7,670 nucleotides of DNA from UBA1723 sp045641065 (GCA_045641065.1 JAZUGF010000032.1:1-7670); one strand, 5' to 3'. Numbered from the stretch's first letter, positions 1 to 6,544 are shown. The notes: generated by a model not told the origin, from the sequence alone. Program-made: numbers and translations.

Positions 1-1257
1 CTCCTGAGGCATATTCAAGTCATTCTCTCCACATACTAAGTAGAATGAACCATTCAACATAAATGAAGAAGACTTCTTACGAATCTCACCAAATGAACCC
101 ATTGTAGCCCACTCGTTTCCATCAAATGATAAAAAGCCAGATTCTGTACCAATCTCCCCTTCTCCACCTGCAACATAACATTTGTCTCCAGCTGAGAATC
201 CCGATGAGTAAATCAATGGCTCACAATTTGTATACGCTTCACTCCAAGAATCTGAAGCCAAGTCGTATTTGTATAGTGTAGTATTTTGAATCTTCTCTTT
301 TAGATTATATCCACCGCCTACATATACAACATTATTCAAAGTGAAAGTAAAACAGCCGGTCAAAGCAACAGGGAAATTTTTCTTCTGTGACCATGATTTC
401 GTAAATGGATCAAAACACCAGACTTCATCTGTGTATGCGTCTTTTTCTTTATAGCCTCCGACTACATATCCTTTTCCGTTAGCAACAAAAGAAATGGCAC
501 CAGTTCTTCCTTGAGCAGGGAATGATTGTGTTTTATTCCATTTATCACTTGCGACATCGTAAGCATAAGTGTTTATATTATAACCATTTTTAGTTGGATC
601 ATAATATCTTCCTAAAGCTACATATGCGACGTCGTTAATGACAAAACTAACTGCCATATCCAATCCAGTCGACGGAAAGTCGCTCAACTGTTTCCATGAA
701 TCTGCGTTAGGATCATACTGCCAAAGGTCGCTGTAGTATTTCTCTTCACCTTTGGATGTACTCTTTCCAAGTCCATAATATCCCATGTCCTTAACGGCAA
801 AAGCCACACCTCCACTTCGTAATCCTCCTGCAAATGGAGCAACCTGTGACCATACATTTGCAAGGTTAAAGTTCTTATCGATATTGAATGAAAGTGTCTT
901 GGTTGTGACGTAACTCAAATAGTTCCCGATTCTGTATTGGTAATAATACTTTGAATCACGTTTCAAGTTTGGAGCGACGCAATAGAAAGTGTCGTTAGTT
1001 ACACCTGCATATCCTTTAATCTCAGTTGATTGAGACATGTCAGGTTTCTCTGAAATATTCAATGTGACATAATCAATACTTGATGCATCAACATCTGAGC
1101 TAAGCACCACTCTAAGTGTGACTCCAGTCTCCTCGTCTGCTCCTACTATTTGTGTGTTGATATTAAGTCTGTTATAAACAGTATCAGAATCGTCGTGGCA
1201 AGCAGTTAAAGCGAGCAACGTCGAGATAAAAATATATTTAGTCAAACTTTGTCTCAT
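1..1257 (-). CDS. Kelch-repeat surface lipoprotein, 3' end outside window
   Basis: The frame is open for 419 codons from the ATG at 1257 to the window edge with no stop, so the C-terminus is missing. Residues 1-20 form a lipoprotein signal peptide (MRQSLTKYIF..., lipobox LTAC, lipid-bearing Cys20). The HDDSD that follows resembles the acidic lipoprotein export signal that sends Bacteroidetes lipoproteins to the cell surface. Residues about 33-123 look like a fibronectin-III or similar beta-sandwich domain. From about 132 onward there are at least six kelch blades, each with a Gly-rich strand (GYVVGGY 263-269, VYVGGGY 311-317, CYVAGGE 360-366) and then a Y.-D-...-W element (LWQYDPNADSW 178-188, YAYDVASDKW 231-240, VWCFDPFTKSW 279-289). 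The last blade is cut off. Kelch propellers bind proteins or glycans; no substrate or catalytic residue can be named. The gene starts 3 bases after the stop of the barrel gene, so the two are probably cotranscribed and translationally coupled. Confidence 0.85.
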   Translation of the reverse strand, partial: MRQSLTKYIFISTLLALTACHDDSDTVYNRLNINTQIVGADEETGVTLRVVLSSDVDASSIDYVTLNISEKPDMSQSTEIKGYAGVTNDTFYCVAPNLKRDSKYYYQYRIGNYLSYVTTKTLSFNIDKNFNLANVWSQVAPFAGGLRSGGVAFAVKDMGYYGLGKSTSKGEEKYYSDLWQYDPNADSWKQLSDFPSTGLDMAVSFVINDVAYVALGRYYDPTKNGYNINTYAYDVASDKWNKTQSFPAQGRTGAISFVANGKGYVVGGYKEKDAYTDEVWCFDPFTKSWSQKKNFPVALTGCFTFTLNNVVYVGGGYNLKEKIQNTTLYKYDLASDSWSEAYTNCEPLIYSSGFSAGDKCYVAGGEGEIGTESGFLSFDGNEWATMGSFGEIRKKSSSFMLNGSFYLVCGENDLNMPQE

Positions 1258-1260
1258 ACC

Positions 1261-1875
1261 TTAAAATCTATAACCCATTCCTATTCTGAAATCAGCCAAC
1301 TGGAATTTTGTTGTGTTTACACCTAGCTTCACAAGAAACTTGTCAAAATTACCTATAGCTCCAAAATCAAATGCCCAGCCTTCTGTGCTGTCATCATCTA
1401 CTGTTAGCAACGCTCCATCGGCAGTCTCAAACATGTGTCGACGCCATGAATAACCACCTCCTGCATAAACACAAAGTTTTGGCAGAATGATTCGTGTTAC
1501 TCCACTTGCTATACTTAATCTTGAAACTTCTGAATTTCCTGACAAGAATGCCTGCTTGCCATTTTCATCAACTCCGTTGGCATTGATATGATACTCAAGT
1601 GGCTGATGAAAATTGAAATTTGTATGTGCTGTGATATAGCCACCCCACGTCTCCATATAAGCTATTGTAATTCCGAATGTTGGATCACAATAAGATGTGA
1701 ATCCAAATTCACCTAAAGCATACAAGTGCTTACCATCCACGTCGACAACAGCCATTGTATCGGATAAATCGATTGGAATATTATCGTAATCTTCTTCATA
1801 ATCAGCGTTTTGTGCCGACATAGATGCCACACAAAACAACAATGCTGATAATATTAAATATAAACTCCTTCTCAT
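1261..1875 (-). CDS. Small outer-membrane beta-barrel protein
   Basis: This is a 204-residue exported protein. Residues 1-21 are a Sec signal peptide (MRRSLYLILSALLFCVASMSA) with likely cleavage before Gln22. An acidic linker follows (residues 24-40, rich in D and E). The rest alternates polar and hydrophobic or aromatic residues as in antiparallel beta-strands: about 49-60, 66-84, 117-129, 133-147, 166-175, 178-187, 193-204. It ends in GMGYRF, the C-terminal aromatic recognised by the outer-membrane assembly machinery. It resembles the small outer-membrane beta-barrel proteins common in Bacteroidales, but I cannot assign a named family, ligand or pore activity. It is the first gene of a two-gene unit with the kelch lipoprotein, which suggests that both act at the outer membrane, perhaps as partners. 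The ATG at 1873-1875 fits the signal peptide, and a promoter-like motif lies just upstream. Confidence 0.8.
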   Translation of the reverse strand: MRRSLYLILSALLFCVASMSAQNADYEEDYDNIPIDLSDTMAVVDVDGKHLYALGEFGFTSYCDPTFGITIAYMETWGGYITAHTNFNFHQPLEYHINANGVDENGKQAFLSGNSEVSRLSIASGVTRIILPKLCVYAGGGYSWRRHMFETADGALLTVDDDSTEGWAFDFGAIGNFDKFLVKLGVNTTKFQLADFRIGMGYRF

Positions 1876-1891
1876 GCTAATAAAATATCTA

Positions 1892-1924
1892 CAAATATAA
1901 TGAAACCATTTGAATTTTAATCAA
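1892..1924 (-). promoter_or_regulatory. Bacteroidetes-type promoter for barrel/kelch operon
   Basis: Read on the minus strand, TATATTTG (1892-1899) matches the Bacteroidetes -7 consensus TAnnTTTG exactly. A TTG (1922-1924) lies 22 bases upstream, slightly longer than the usual 19-21. Transcription would start about a dozen bases before the barrel ATG, giving a very short leader. The TTG overlaps the sequence just past the preceding gene's stop at 1925-1927. The -7 match is good and the -33 match is weak. Confidence 0.45.
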
Positions 1925-3550
1925 CTACATCAAGAAAAACGGAGCTTTATCTTCAAACGTCATCTCTTTATTCGTAGATGGATGGGTAAAAGTGATTTTT
2001 TCTGCATGCAACATCAATCTACAATTGCTTGATTTACTGCCATATAATCTATCCCCCAATATCGGTGAATTTGCACCTTCCTTACATGATAAATGCATAC
2101 GAATCTGATGTGTTCTGCCTGTGCGTGGATAGACGTCAATTAAGGCTTTTCCATCTTTCTCTGCCATCAATTTGTAATAGGTTTCCGCATAGAGTCCAAA
2201 CTCTTTGCTGACCATCTGCATCGGTCTATTTGCAACGTCTGGAGCAAGTGGAAGAATAATGGTATTCTCTTTTATCGACGGAATTGTTTCTGTCATAGCC
2301 ACATACTTTTTTTGAATCGTATGTGTTTCAAACTGTTTCTGTAGATTATGATAAGCCTTGATATTCAACGCAATAATCATTATTCCTGAGGTGTCTTGAT
2401 CAAGACGATGCACAATCTTCGGTCCGTCATAATCTCCACAAATCTTCTCTGCCCATGTCTCCACACTCGTCAGACACTCTTTTCCACGCACACTCAATAA
2501 TCCTGATGGTTTAGAGATAACTAATATATCATTATCTCTGTAGAGTGTTTTAATTTCTTCATTTTCATAATCAAAATCTATTTTATTTGCCTCTAATTCT
2601 ACTCCTTCAAGCATGAAATTCATGATTGGCAAACATTTGGATCTACACGCATGGTAATAGGTTCCAGAGTGGCGTACTCGTCCAGATGGGGATACTCCAT
2701 ACCAAAACTCAGCCATGCTGATTACCTGATAATCATTTCGATATGCATATTCAAGCAGACGTGGAGCTGCACACTCACCTGCTCCAGACGGTGGCATTAC
2801 TTCGTCGCTGAAGATATCAAGTAACGTCTTCTCTTCTCCTTTGGTATTATGGAAACGGAAATCACGGAAGATGCGTCGTTGTAGATTTCTTGACTGTTCT
2901 TCTCGTTCAGCTTTCAAATCCTCAATCTGTTTCTTCAAATTGTCGACGGGAATATTTGCAGCCACTTTCGCCGCTTCAACTTCTTGTTTTAATCTCTTCA
3001 ACTGATTCTTCTGCGATGAACTTTCATTATTCATCTTACGGATTTCATCATCCGTTGCAGATGATCGTAAAGAGTCACGTAGTGCCTTTTGTTGCTTCAT
3101 AAACTCCTGGTATTCCGCAACACGTTGTTCTGCCTCTATAACTACAGAATTCTTGGATACCATTGTCGATTCCAACTTCAGCACACTTTCCAACTGTTTA
3201 ATTTCAGCACTTTTATCCGAAATTTCTCGTTCTCCACAACGATAATATGAATCAGGAGTAAGTATATCAAAAACAGGTGGAACAAAGCCTTTATACTCAT
3301 TCTTGCCAAAAATCTGGCCTGAGAATGAAACCAAATAGCCAGTTTCGCCATCTTTATTTCTCACCACCAACACACCAATCATCTTGCCTTTCTCCAACTC
3401 AGTTTTCAAATCATGATTTGAATCTAAATGAGTTAAAAAATCATTGTAAGCCTCACGTACAGCGTCGGATGGAAGATACGAAAAGGGATCTCCCAACTTA
3501 TTTGGCAATGATGAAAATTGCTTTTTATGGAATGTTGTAGTAAAGAACAT
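1925..3550 (-). CDS. RluA-family pseudouridine synthase with N-terminal deaminase-like/coiled-coil extension (TrcP-like)
   Basis: This 541-residue protein is more than twice the size of a minimal RluA (about 220). The C-terminal part (about 335-541) is a classic RluA pseudouridylase: NDILVISKPSGLLSV (339-353), the catalytic motif HRLDQDTSG (381-389) with nucleophile Asp384, and RTGRTHQIRMHL (476-487). It isomerises uridine to pseudouridine in structured RNA. The N-terminal part has a globular segment (1-110; GKMIGVLVV 55-63, FVPPVFD 89-95), a highly charged helical hairpin or coiled coil (about 112-226), and a second globular segment (228-325) with PSGAGECAAPRLL (254-266) and YYHACRSKC (298-306). 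This order matches Vibrio cholerae TrcP, which converts tRNA C32 to U and then to pseudouridine; its helical insert holds the tRNA. Glu259, Cys260, His300, Cys302 and Cys306 are candidate zinc or catalytic residues. The pseudouridylase call is firm; deaminase activity is inferred from remembered family architecture. The ATG at 3550 fits the family N-terminus. No convincing promoter was found upstream. Confidence 0.88.
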   Translation of the reverse strand: MFFTTTFHKKQFSSLPNKLGDPFSYLPSDAVREAYNDFLTHLDSNHDLKTELEKGKMIGVLVVRNKDGETGYLVSFSGQIFGKNEYKGFVPPVFDILTPDSYYRCGEREISDKSAEIKQLESVLKLESTMVSKNSVVIEAEQRVAEYQEFMKQQKALRDSLRSSATDDEIRKMNNESSSQKNQLKRLKQEVEAAKVAANIPVDNLKKQIEDLKAEREEQSRNLQRRIFRDFRFHNTKGEEKTLLDIFSDEVMPPSGAGECAAPRLLEYAYRNDYQVISMAEFWYGVSPSGRVRHSGTYYHACRSKCLPIMNFMLEGVELEANKIDFDYENEEIKTLYRDNDILVISKPSGLLSVRGKECLTSVETWAEKICGDYDGPKIVHRLDQDTSGIMIIALNIKAYHNLQKQFETHTIQKKYVAMTETIPSIKENTIILPLAPDVANRPMQMVSKEFGLYAETYYKLMAEKDGKALIDVYPRTGRTHQIRMHLSCKEGANSPILGDRLYGSKSSNCRLMLHAEKITFTHPSTNKEMTFEDKAPFFLM

Positions 3551-3573
3551 ACGTTTGATTAATTCAATTTAAC

Positions 3574-3635
3574 GCTCGCCCTTACGGGCTCGCGTATTTT
3601 GGGGAGTTAGGGCGTTCCGCCCTTAACAATCCTCA
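3574..3635 (+). repeat. Intergenic hairpin repeat, copy A
   Basis: This 62 bp GC-rich block in AT-rich spacer contains two small hairpins: GCCC-ttac-GGGC (3578-3589) and an AGGGCG-ttc-CGCCCT stem, followed by the tail ttaacaatcctca. A second copy lies in inverse orientation at 5621-5681. By hand alignment 53 of 62 positions agree, and the hairpin 2-plus-tail part agrees at 28 of 29. It looks like a dispersed REP-type intergenic repeat. It sits between the aspS terminator and the start of the pseudouridine synthase gene, so the transcript of the latter may carry it. Confidence 0.75.
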
Positions 3636-3652
3636 TTTTGTTATCTCACCGA

Positions 3653-3679
3653 GAATTACGAATTATGAATTACGAATTA
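3653..3679. repeat. Short AT-rich tandem repeat (gaattacgaattat unit)
   Basis: The 14-base unit gaattacgaattat is followed at once by a second copy lacking its last base (gaattacgaatta). Each unit is itself built from gaatta-like sub-repeats and is rich in the palindrome AATT. It lies directly beside the T-tract side of the aspS terminator. Such AATTACGAATT strings occur in Bacteroidales spacers as far as I recall. No function can be assigned. Confidence 0.6.
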
Positions 3680-3711
3680 AAAAAGGGAGGCCCTCATTAC
3701 AAGTTCCTCCC
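3679..3711 (-). terminator. Intrinsic terminator of aspS
   Basis: On the minus strand, 24 bases after the aspS stop codon, GGGAGG (3706-3711) pairs with CCTCCC (3685-3690) across a 15-base loop, followed by six T residues (3679-3684). This is a standard Rho-independent terminator and ends aspS as a single-gene transcript or the last gene of one. Confidence 0.85.
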
Positions 3712-3735
3712 AATTTATCAAACAATCAATTATTA

Positions 3736-5514
3736 TCAACCTTTGATGTCTACCTTCAAGCACAACTCCTCAAGCTGAGCGTCGTCGATAACTGATGGAC
3801 AATCCATCATTGTGTCACGACCTGAGTTGTTCTTAGGGAATGCGATGCAGTCGCGGATAGAATCCAAACCAGCAAGCATTGAAACGACACGGTCAAGACC
3901 GAATGCCAAACCTGCGTGAGGTGGTGCTCCGTACTTGAATGCTGTCATCAAGCAACCAAACTGATCCTGAGCCTTCTCCTGAGTGAATCCAAGAAGCTGG
4001 AACATCTTGTTCTGAAGCTCTGAATCGTGGATACGAACTGATCCACCACCAAGCTCAACACCGTTCATTGCCAAGTCGTATGCGTTAGCACGTACACGTC
4101 CTGGATCAGAATCAAGATACTGTACATCCTCAAGCTTAGGGCTTGTGAATGGGTGGTGCATTGCGTAGAATCTCTGATCCTCCTCATTCCACTCAAATAG
4201 AGGAAAGTCGATAACCCAAAGTGGAGCAAACTTGTTCTTGTCGCGAAGCTCAAGTCTGTCGCCAATCTCAAGACGCAATGTATTCATCTGACCACGAACC
4301 TTCATAGCGTCGTCGCCACATAGAACCAAAATCAAATCGCCAGCCTTTGCCTGTGCTTTTTCTGCAATCTTACGCAAAGATGCCTCGTCGTAGAACTTAT
4401 CGATGCTACTCTTGATAGTACCGTCTTCCTTCATCTGGATGTAAACCAATCCCTTGGCTCCAACCTGAGGACGCTTAACGAATTCTGTCATCTGATCAAG
4501 CTGCTTTCTTGTCCAAGCTGCACAACCAGGAGCACAGATACCAACAACGAAATTAGCACCGTCGAATACAGGGAATGAATGACCTGAAACCAAATCCTCA
4601 CCACCCTCTTTTGCGTTCTTAAGCTCAACAAACTCCATACCGAAACGCATATCTGGCTTATCTGAACCGAAACGCTTCATACACTCGTGCCATGTCAAAC
4701 GTGGGAATGACTCTGTGAACTCAACGCCTCTTGCATATTTGAAGATGTGTTTGATCATACCCTCAAACATCTGAAGAACGTCCTCCTGCTCAACGTAAGA
4801 CATCTCACAGTCTATCTGAGTGAACTCAGGCTGACGGTCAGCACGCAAATCCTCGTCGCGGAAACATTTTACAATCTGGAAGTAACGGTCGATACCACCT
4901 ACCATCAAAAGCTGCTTAAACTGCTGTGGGCTCTGTGGAAGGGCGTAGAACTGACCCTGGTTCATACGTGAAGGAACGACGAAGTCACGTGCTCCTTCTG
5001 GAGTAGACTTGATAAGCACTGGCGTCTCTACCTCTAGGAATCCCTGAGAATCAAGGTAACGGCGAGTCTCAAATGCGATATTATGACGCAATACAAGGTT
5101 GTTAAGAACCGGCTTTCTTCTCAAGTCAAGATAACGGTACTGCATTCTCAAGTCGTCACCACCATCCGAGTTATCCTCGATTGTGAATGGAGGCACATCA
5201 CTCTTGCTAAGCACCTTCATAGTGTCGGCGATGATCTCGATCTCTCCTGTAGGGATCTGAGTGTTCTTGTTGCTACGCTCAGCCACCTTACCAGTAATTT
5301 GAATAACCCACTCACGACCAACGTGGTTAGCCTGAGCTGTAAGATCTGCGTTCTTACCCTCGTCGAACACAATCTGAGTGATACCATAGCGATCACGAAG
5401 ATCAACGAATGTCATACCACCCATTTTTCTGACTTTCTGTACCCAACCAGCAAGTTTAACCTCGCTGCCTACATTGCTAAGCCTAAGCTCACCACAAGTA
5501 TTGCTTCTATACAT
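3736..5514 (-). CDS. aspS: Aspartyl-tRNA synthetase
   Basis: This class II synthetase of 592 residues, the usual bacterial length, charges tRNA-Asp with aspartate using ATP in the cytoplasm. An N-terminal OB-fold anticodon-binding domain (about 1-105; LAGWVQKVRKMGGMTFVDLR 21-40) is followed by the hinge and the catalytic core: YRYLDLRR (126-133), the motif 1 region GFLEVETPVL (158-167), QSPQQFKQLLMVGG (194-207), motif 2 FRDEDLRADRQPEFTQ (218-233), the bacterial-specific GAD insertion (about 290-425), GGGSVRIHD (489-497) and motif 3 GLAFGLDRVV (535-544) with the ATP-binding Arg542. Met31 falls where, in my remembered alignment, non-discriminating enzymes such as that of Pseudomonas have His31. 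A hydrophobic residue there suggests a tRNA-Asp-specific enzyme, but this is tentative. The gene ends in TGA with an intrinsic terminator 24 bases later. Inverted copies of one intergenic repeat lie on each side. No clear promoter was found in the AT-rich 100 bases upstream. Confidence 0.98.
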   Translation of the reverse strand: MYRSNTCGELRLSNVGSEVKLAGWVQKVRKMGGMTFVDLRDRYGITQIVFDEGKNADLTAQANHVGREWVIQITGKVAERSNKNTQIPTGEIEIIADTMKVLSKSDVPPFTIEDNSDGGDDLRMQYRYLDLRRKPVLNNLVLRHNIAFETRRYLDSQGFLEVETPVLIKSTPEGARDFVVPSRMNQGQFYALPQSPQQFKQLLMVGGIDRYFQIVKCFRDEDLRADRQPEFTQIDCEMSYVEQEDVLQMFEGMIKHIFKYARGVEFTESFPRLTWHECMKRFGSDKPDMRFGMEFVELKNAKEGGEDLVSGHSFPVFDGANFVVGICAPGCAAWTRKQLDQMTEFVKRPQVGAKGLVYIQMKEDGTIKSSIDKFYDEASLRKIAEKAQAKAGDLILVLCGDDAMKVRGQMNTLRLEIGDRLELRDKNKFAPLWVIDFPLFEWNEEDQRFYAMHHPFTSPKLEDVQYLDSDPGRVRANAYDLAMNGVELGGGSVRIHDSELQNKMFQLLGFTQEKAQDQFGCLMTAFKYGAPPHAGLAFGLDRVVSMLAGLDSIRDCIAFPKNNSGRDTMMDCPSVIDDAQLEELCLKVDIKG

Positions 5515-5744
5515 AATTTATATATTCGATTTTCTATTTTCAAAAACTCTACAAATTTCGCAAAAAAAATTCAATTATGGATATATGACTGAGATTTTCT
5601 AACAAAATAAAATTATCTATTGAGGATTGTTAAGAGCGGAACGCCCTAACCCTCCCACACTTGCGAGCCCGTAGGGCGAGCATCAACAAAGAAACAAATT
5701 CAGATAATAATTAAATCGTTGTTATCTGTTAGTTTAACAAAACA
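5515..5744. other. Divergent intergenic spacer between aspS and the antitoxin gene
   Basis: No gene is visible here. The first 105 bases (5515-5620) are very AT-rich and must hold the aspS promoter, but no TAnnTTTG box with a properly spaced TTTG could be found on the minus strand. Repeat copy B follows (5621-5681). A short inverted repeat, TGTTA-gtt-TAACA (5727-5739), lies just left of the antitoxin promoter and could be an operator. Open frames across this spacer are complements of AT-rich non-coding DNA. Confidence 0.5.
5621..5681 (-). repeat. Intergenic hairpin repeat, copy B (inverted relative to copy A)
   Basis: The minus strand of this block aligns with 3574-3635: gctcgccc, tacgggctcgc, a diverged 13-base spacer, then agggcgttccg and the tail ttaacaatcctca. 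The second hairpin differs from copy A at one stem base (CGCTC for CGCCC). In RNA of the minus sense this gives a G-U pair, so the fold is kept. It lies about 107 bases upstream of the aspS start. Confidence 0.75.
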
Positions 5745-5776
5745 TTTGCGAGAATCAATTATATTAAATAAATTTG
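5745..5776 (+). promoter_or_regulatory. Strong Bacteroidetes promoter for the antitoxin/toxin unit
   Basis: TTTG (5745-5748) and TAAATTTG (5769-5776) are separated by exactly 20 bases. This is a full match to the Bacteroidetes housekeeping consensus TTTG-N19-21-TAnnTTTG. Transcription should start near 5780, leaving a leader of about 95 bases before the antitoxin ATG. The small inverted repeat TGTTA-gtt-TAACA at 5727-5739 lies immediately upstream and could bind the autoregulator, as is usual for toxin-antitoxin operons; that part is inference. Within the leader, AGGCAAGAAT (5788-5797) can pair with ATTCTT...GCCT (5826-5838) if a 3-base bulge is allowed. Confidence 0.7.
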
Positions 5777-5875
5777 CAAACGATTCGAGGCAAGAATATG
5801 TCATAAACGGTAAGCCACAACAGCAATTCTTTAAGCCTTGAACTTGATACATAAAACAATAAATAAATTAAGGTT

Positions 5876-6121
5876 ATGACAGTAGCAGAAATGAAAATTA
5901 GTAACAGGGAAAGGCTTGACAAACTAGAAGCCTTAGACCCAGAGAAGCTAAACGAAATCTTAGACGAGGTGTTTAGCAAGTATTATCCTGTATCTAAAAA
6001 CGACGGAAAAACAAAAACTACAACCGAAAAAAAAGGTTGGGCAGACGAGTTTTTTGGAATATGGAATGATATGCCGGTAGAAACAGTAAACGAAATTTTA
6101 TCATCAAGAACCACAAAATAA
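5876..6121 (+). CDS. Antitoxin-like protein of a VapBC-type pair
   Basis: This 81-residue, highly charged protein is followed after 22 bases by a PIN-domain toxin remnant, the normal antitoxin-toxin order. Residues 8-36 (ISNRERLDKLEALDPEKLNE onward) are predicted helical. Residues 39-53 are a Lys/Thr-rich flexible linker. The C-terminal segment, WADEFFGIWNDM (55-66) then VNEILSSRTTK, resembles the toxin-binding tails of antitoxins that pair with VapC, with Trp and Phe anchors and a late Arg (Arg78) that could enter the toxin active site. No classic ribbon-helix-helix, AbrB or Phd DNA-binding signature is clear at the N-terminus, so the antitoxin class is unassigned. The frame is intact and has a consensus promoter, although its toxin is broken. 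An ATG at codon 6 is an alternative start. Confidence 0.72.
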   Translation: MTVAEMKISNRERLDKLEALDPEKLNEILDEVFSKYYPVSKNDGKTKTTTEKKGWADEFFGIWNDMPVETVNEILSSRTTK

Positions 6122-6143
6122 AATTTTAAATTATATTTCATAA

Positions 6144-6540
6144 ATGAATGGAGTGTTATTAGACACATGCACTTGCATATAATTGTTTAGGTCAAATAAA
6201 AATGTTTTAGGTATGCTTAATTCAATCAATCCTAATGAGTGTTATGTTTCAGAAATCGTTGTGGCAGAGTTATTTCTTGGCGCAGAGAAAAGTAGAAAAA
6301 GAGATTTTGAAATGAACAGAGTCAATAAATTCTTTTCAAAAATGAATATTCTCCAAGTTTTCAAATTGCTTAAAACGGTTTGCAAAAGAAAAGGCTCGTC
6401 TACAACAGATCGGTACACCAATAGAGGATTTCGACTTACTAATAGGTGTCTCAGCAGTAGAAAACAATCTGACTTTGATTACTGACAATATCAAACATAT
6501 GTCTAGAATCAACCAAGTTGAAATTGAGAATTGGAGATAA
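6144..6540 (+). pseudogene. vapC: vapC-type PIN-domain toxin pseudogene (nonsense + frameshift)
   Basis: Read with two repairs, this is a 131-residue PIN-domain endoribonuclease of normal VapC length. The start MNGVLLDTCTCI (6144-6179) runs into an in-frame TAA at 6180-6182, where relatives have Tyr (ICIYL-type). The same frame continues as LFRSNKNVLGMLNSI... to about 6372. A +1 shift at the AAAA run (6372-6375) then moves the frame, giving RFAKEKARLQQIGTPIEDFD..., ending ENWR and TAA at 6538-6540. The four acidic metal-binding residues are all still encoded: Asp7 (LLDT), Glu42 (VVAEL), Asp97 (DFDLL) and Asp114 (TDN). VapC proteins cleave tRNA or rRNA and are held in check by the upstream antitoxin. 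Only a 12-residue peptide can be made from the native start. A TTG or internal start after the stop would give at most about 100 residues with a wrong C-terminus, so the toxin should be dead. A sequencing error could explain one lesion, less easily both. Confidence 0.85.
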
Positions 6541-6544
6541 AAAT

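Noticed and set aside
2029..3540. Three plus-strand frames (60-87 codons) opposite the pseudouridine synthase
   Set aside because: They are complements of a well-conserved gene, with no promoter or recognisable protein features.
4065..5592. Several frames of 62-169 codons overlapping aspS on both strands
   Set aside because: The whole stretch is explained by aspS, whose motifs are intact from end to end. The 169-codon frame is a complement shadow.
5515..5600. aspS promoter at the GAAATTTG or AGTTTTTG strings
   Set aside because: They lack the TA of the -7 box and have no TTTG at 19-21 bases upstream, so the match is not better than chance in this AT-rich DNA.
3574..5681. aspS as cargo of a composite transposon bounded by the inverted repeats
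   Set aside because: There is no transposase, aspS is an essential housekeeping gene with typical Bacteroidales sequence, and the repeats are REP-like hairpins rather than IS ends.
5764..5979. Minus-strand frames over the antitoxin promoter and gene
   Set aside because: They are low-complexity shadows of the antitoxin gene and its AT-rich leader; the plus-strand promoter supports the other strand.
6183..6485. Stand-alone 100-residue frame starting at a TTG
   Set aside because: It is the middle of the vapC pseudogene between the TAA and the frameshift. Its last 25 or so residues are out-of-frame nonsense, so it is not a separate gene.
6144..6540. Programmed stop read-through or programmed frameshifting in the toxin gene
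   Set aside because: No stimulatory structure or known slippery heptamer is evident, and both events would be needed in one short gene. Decay is simpler.
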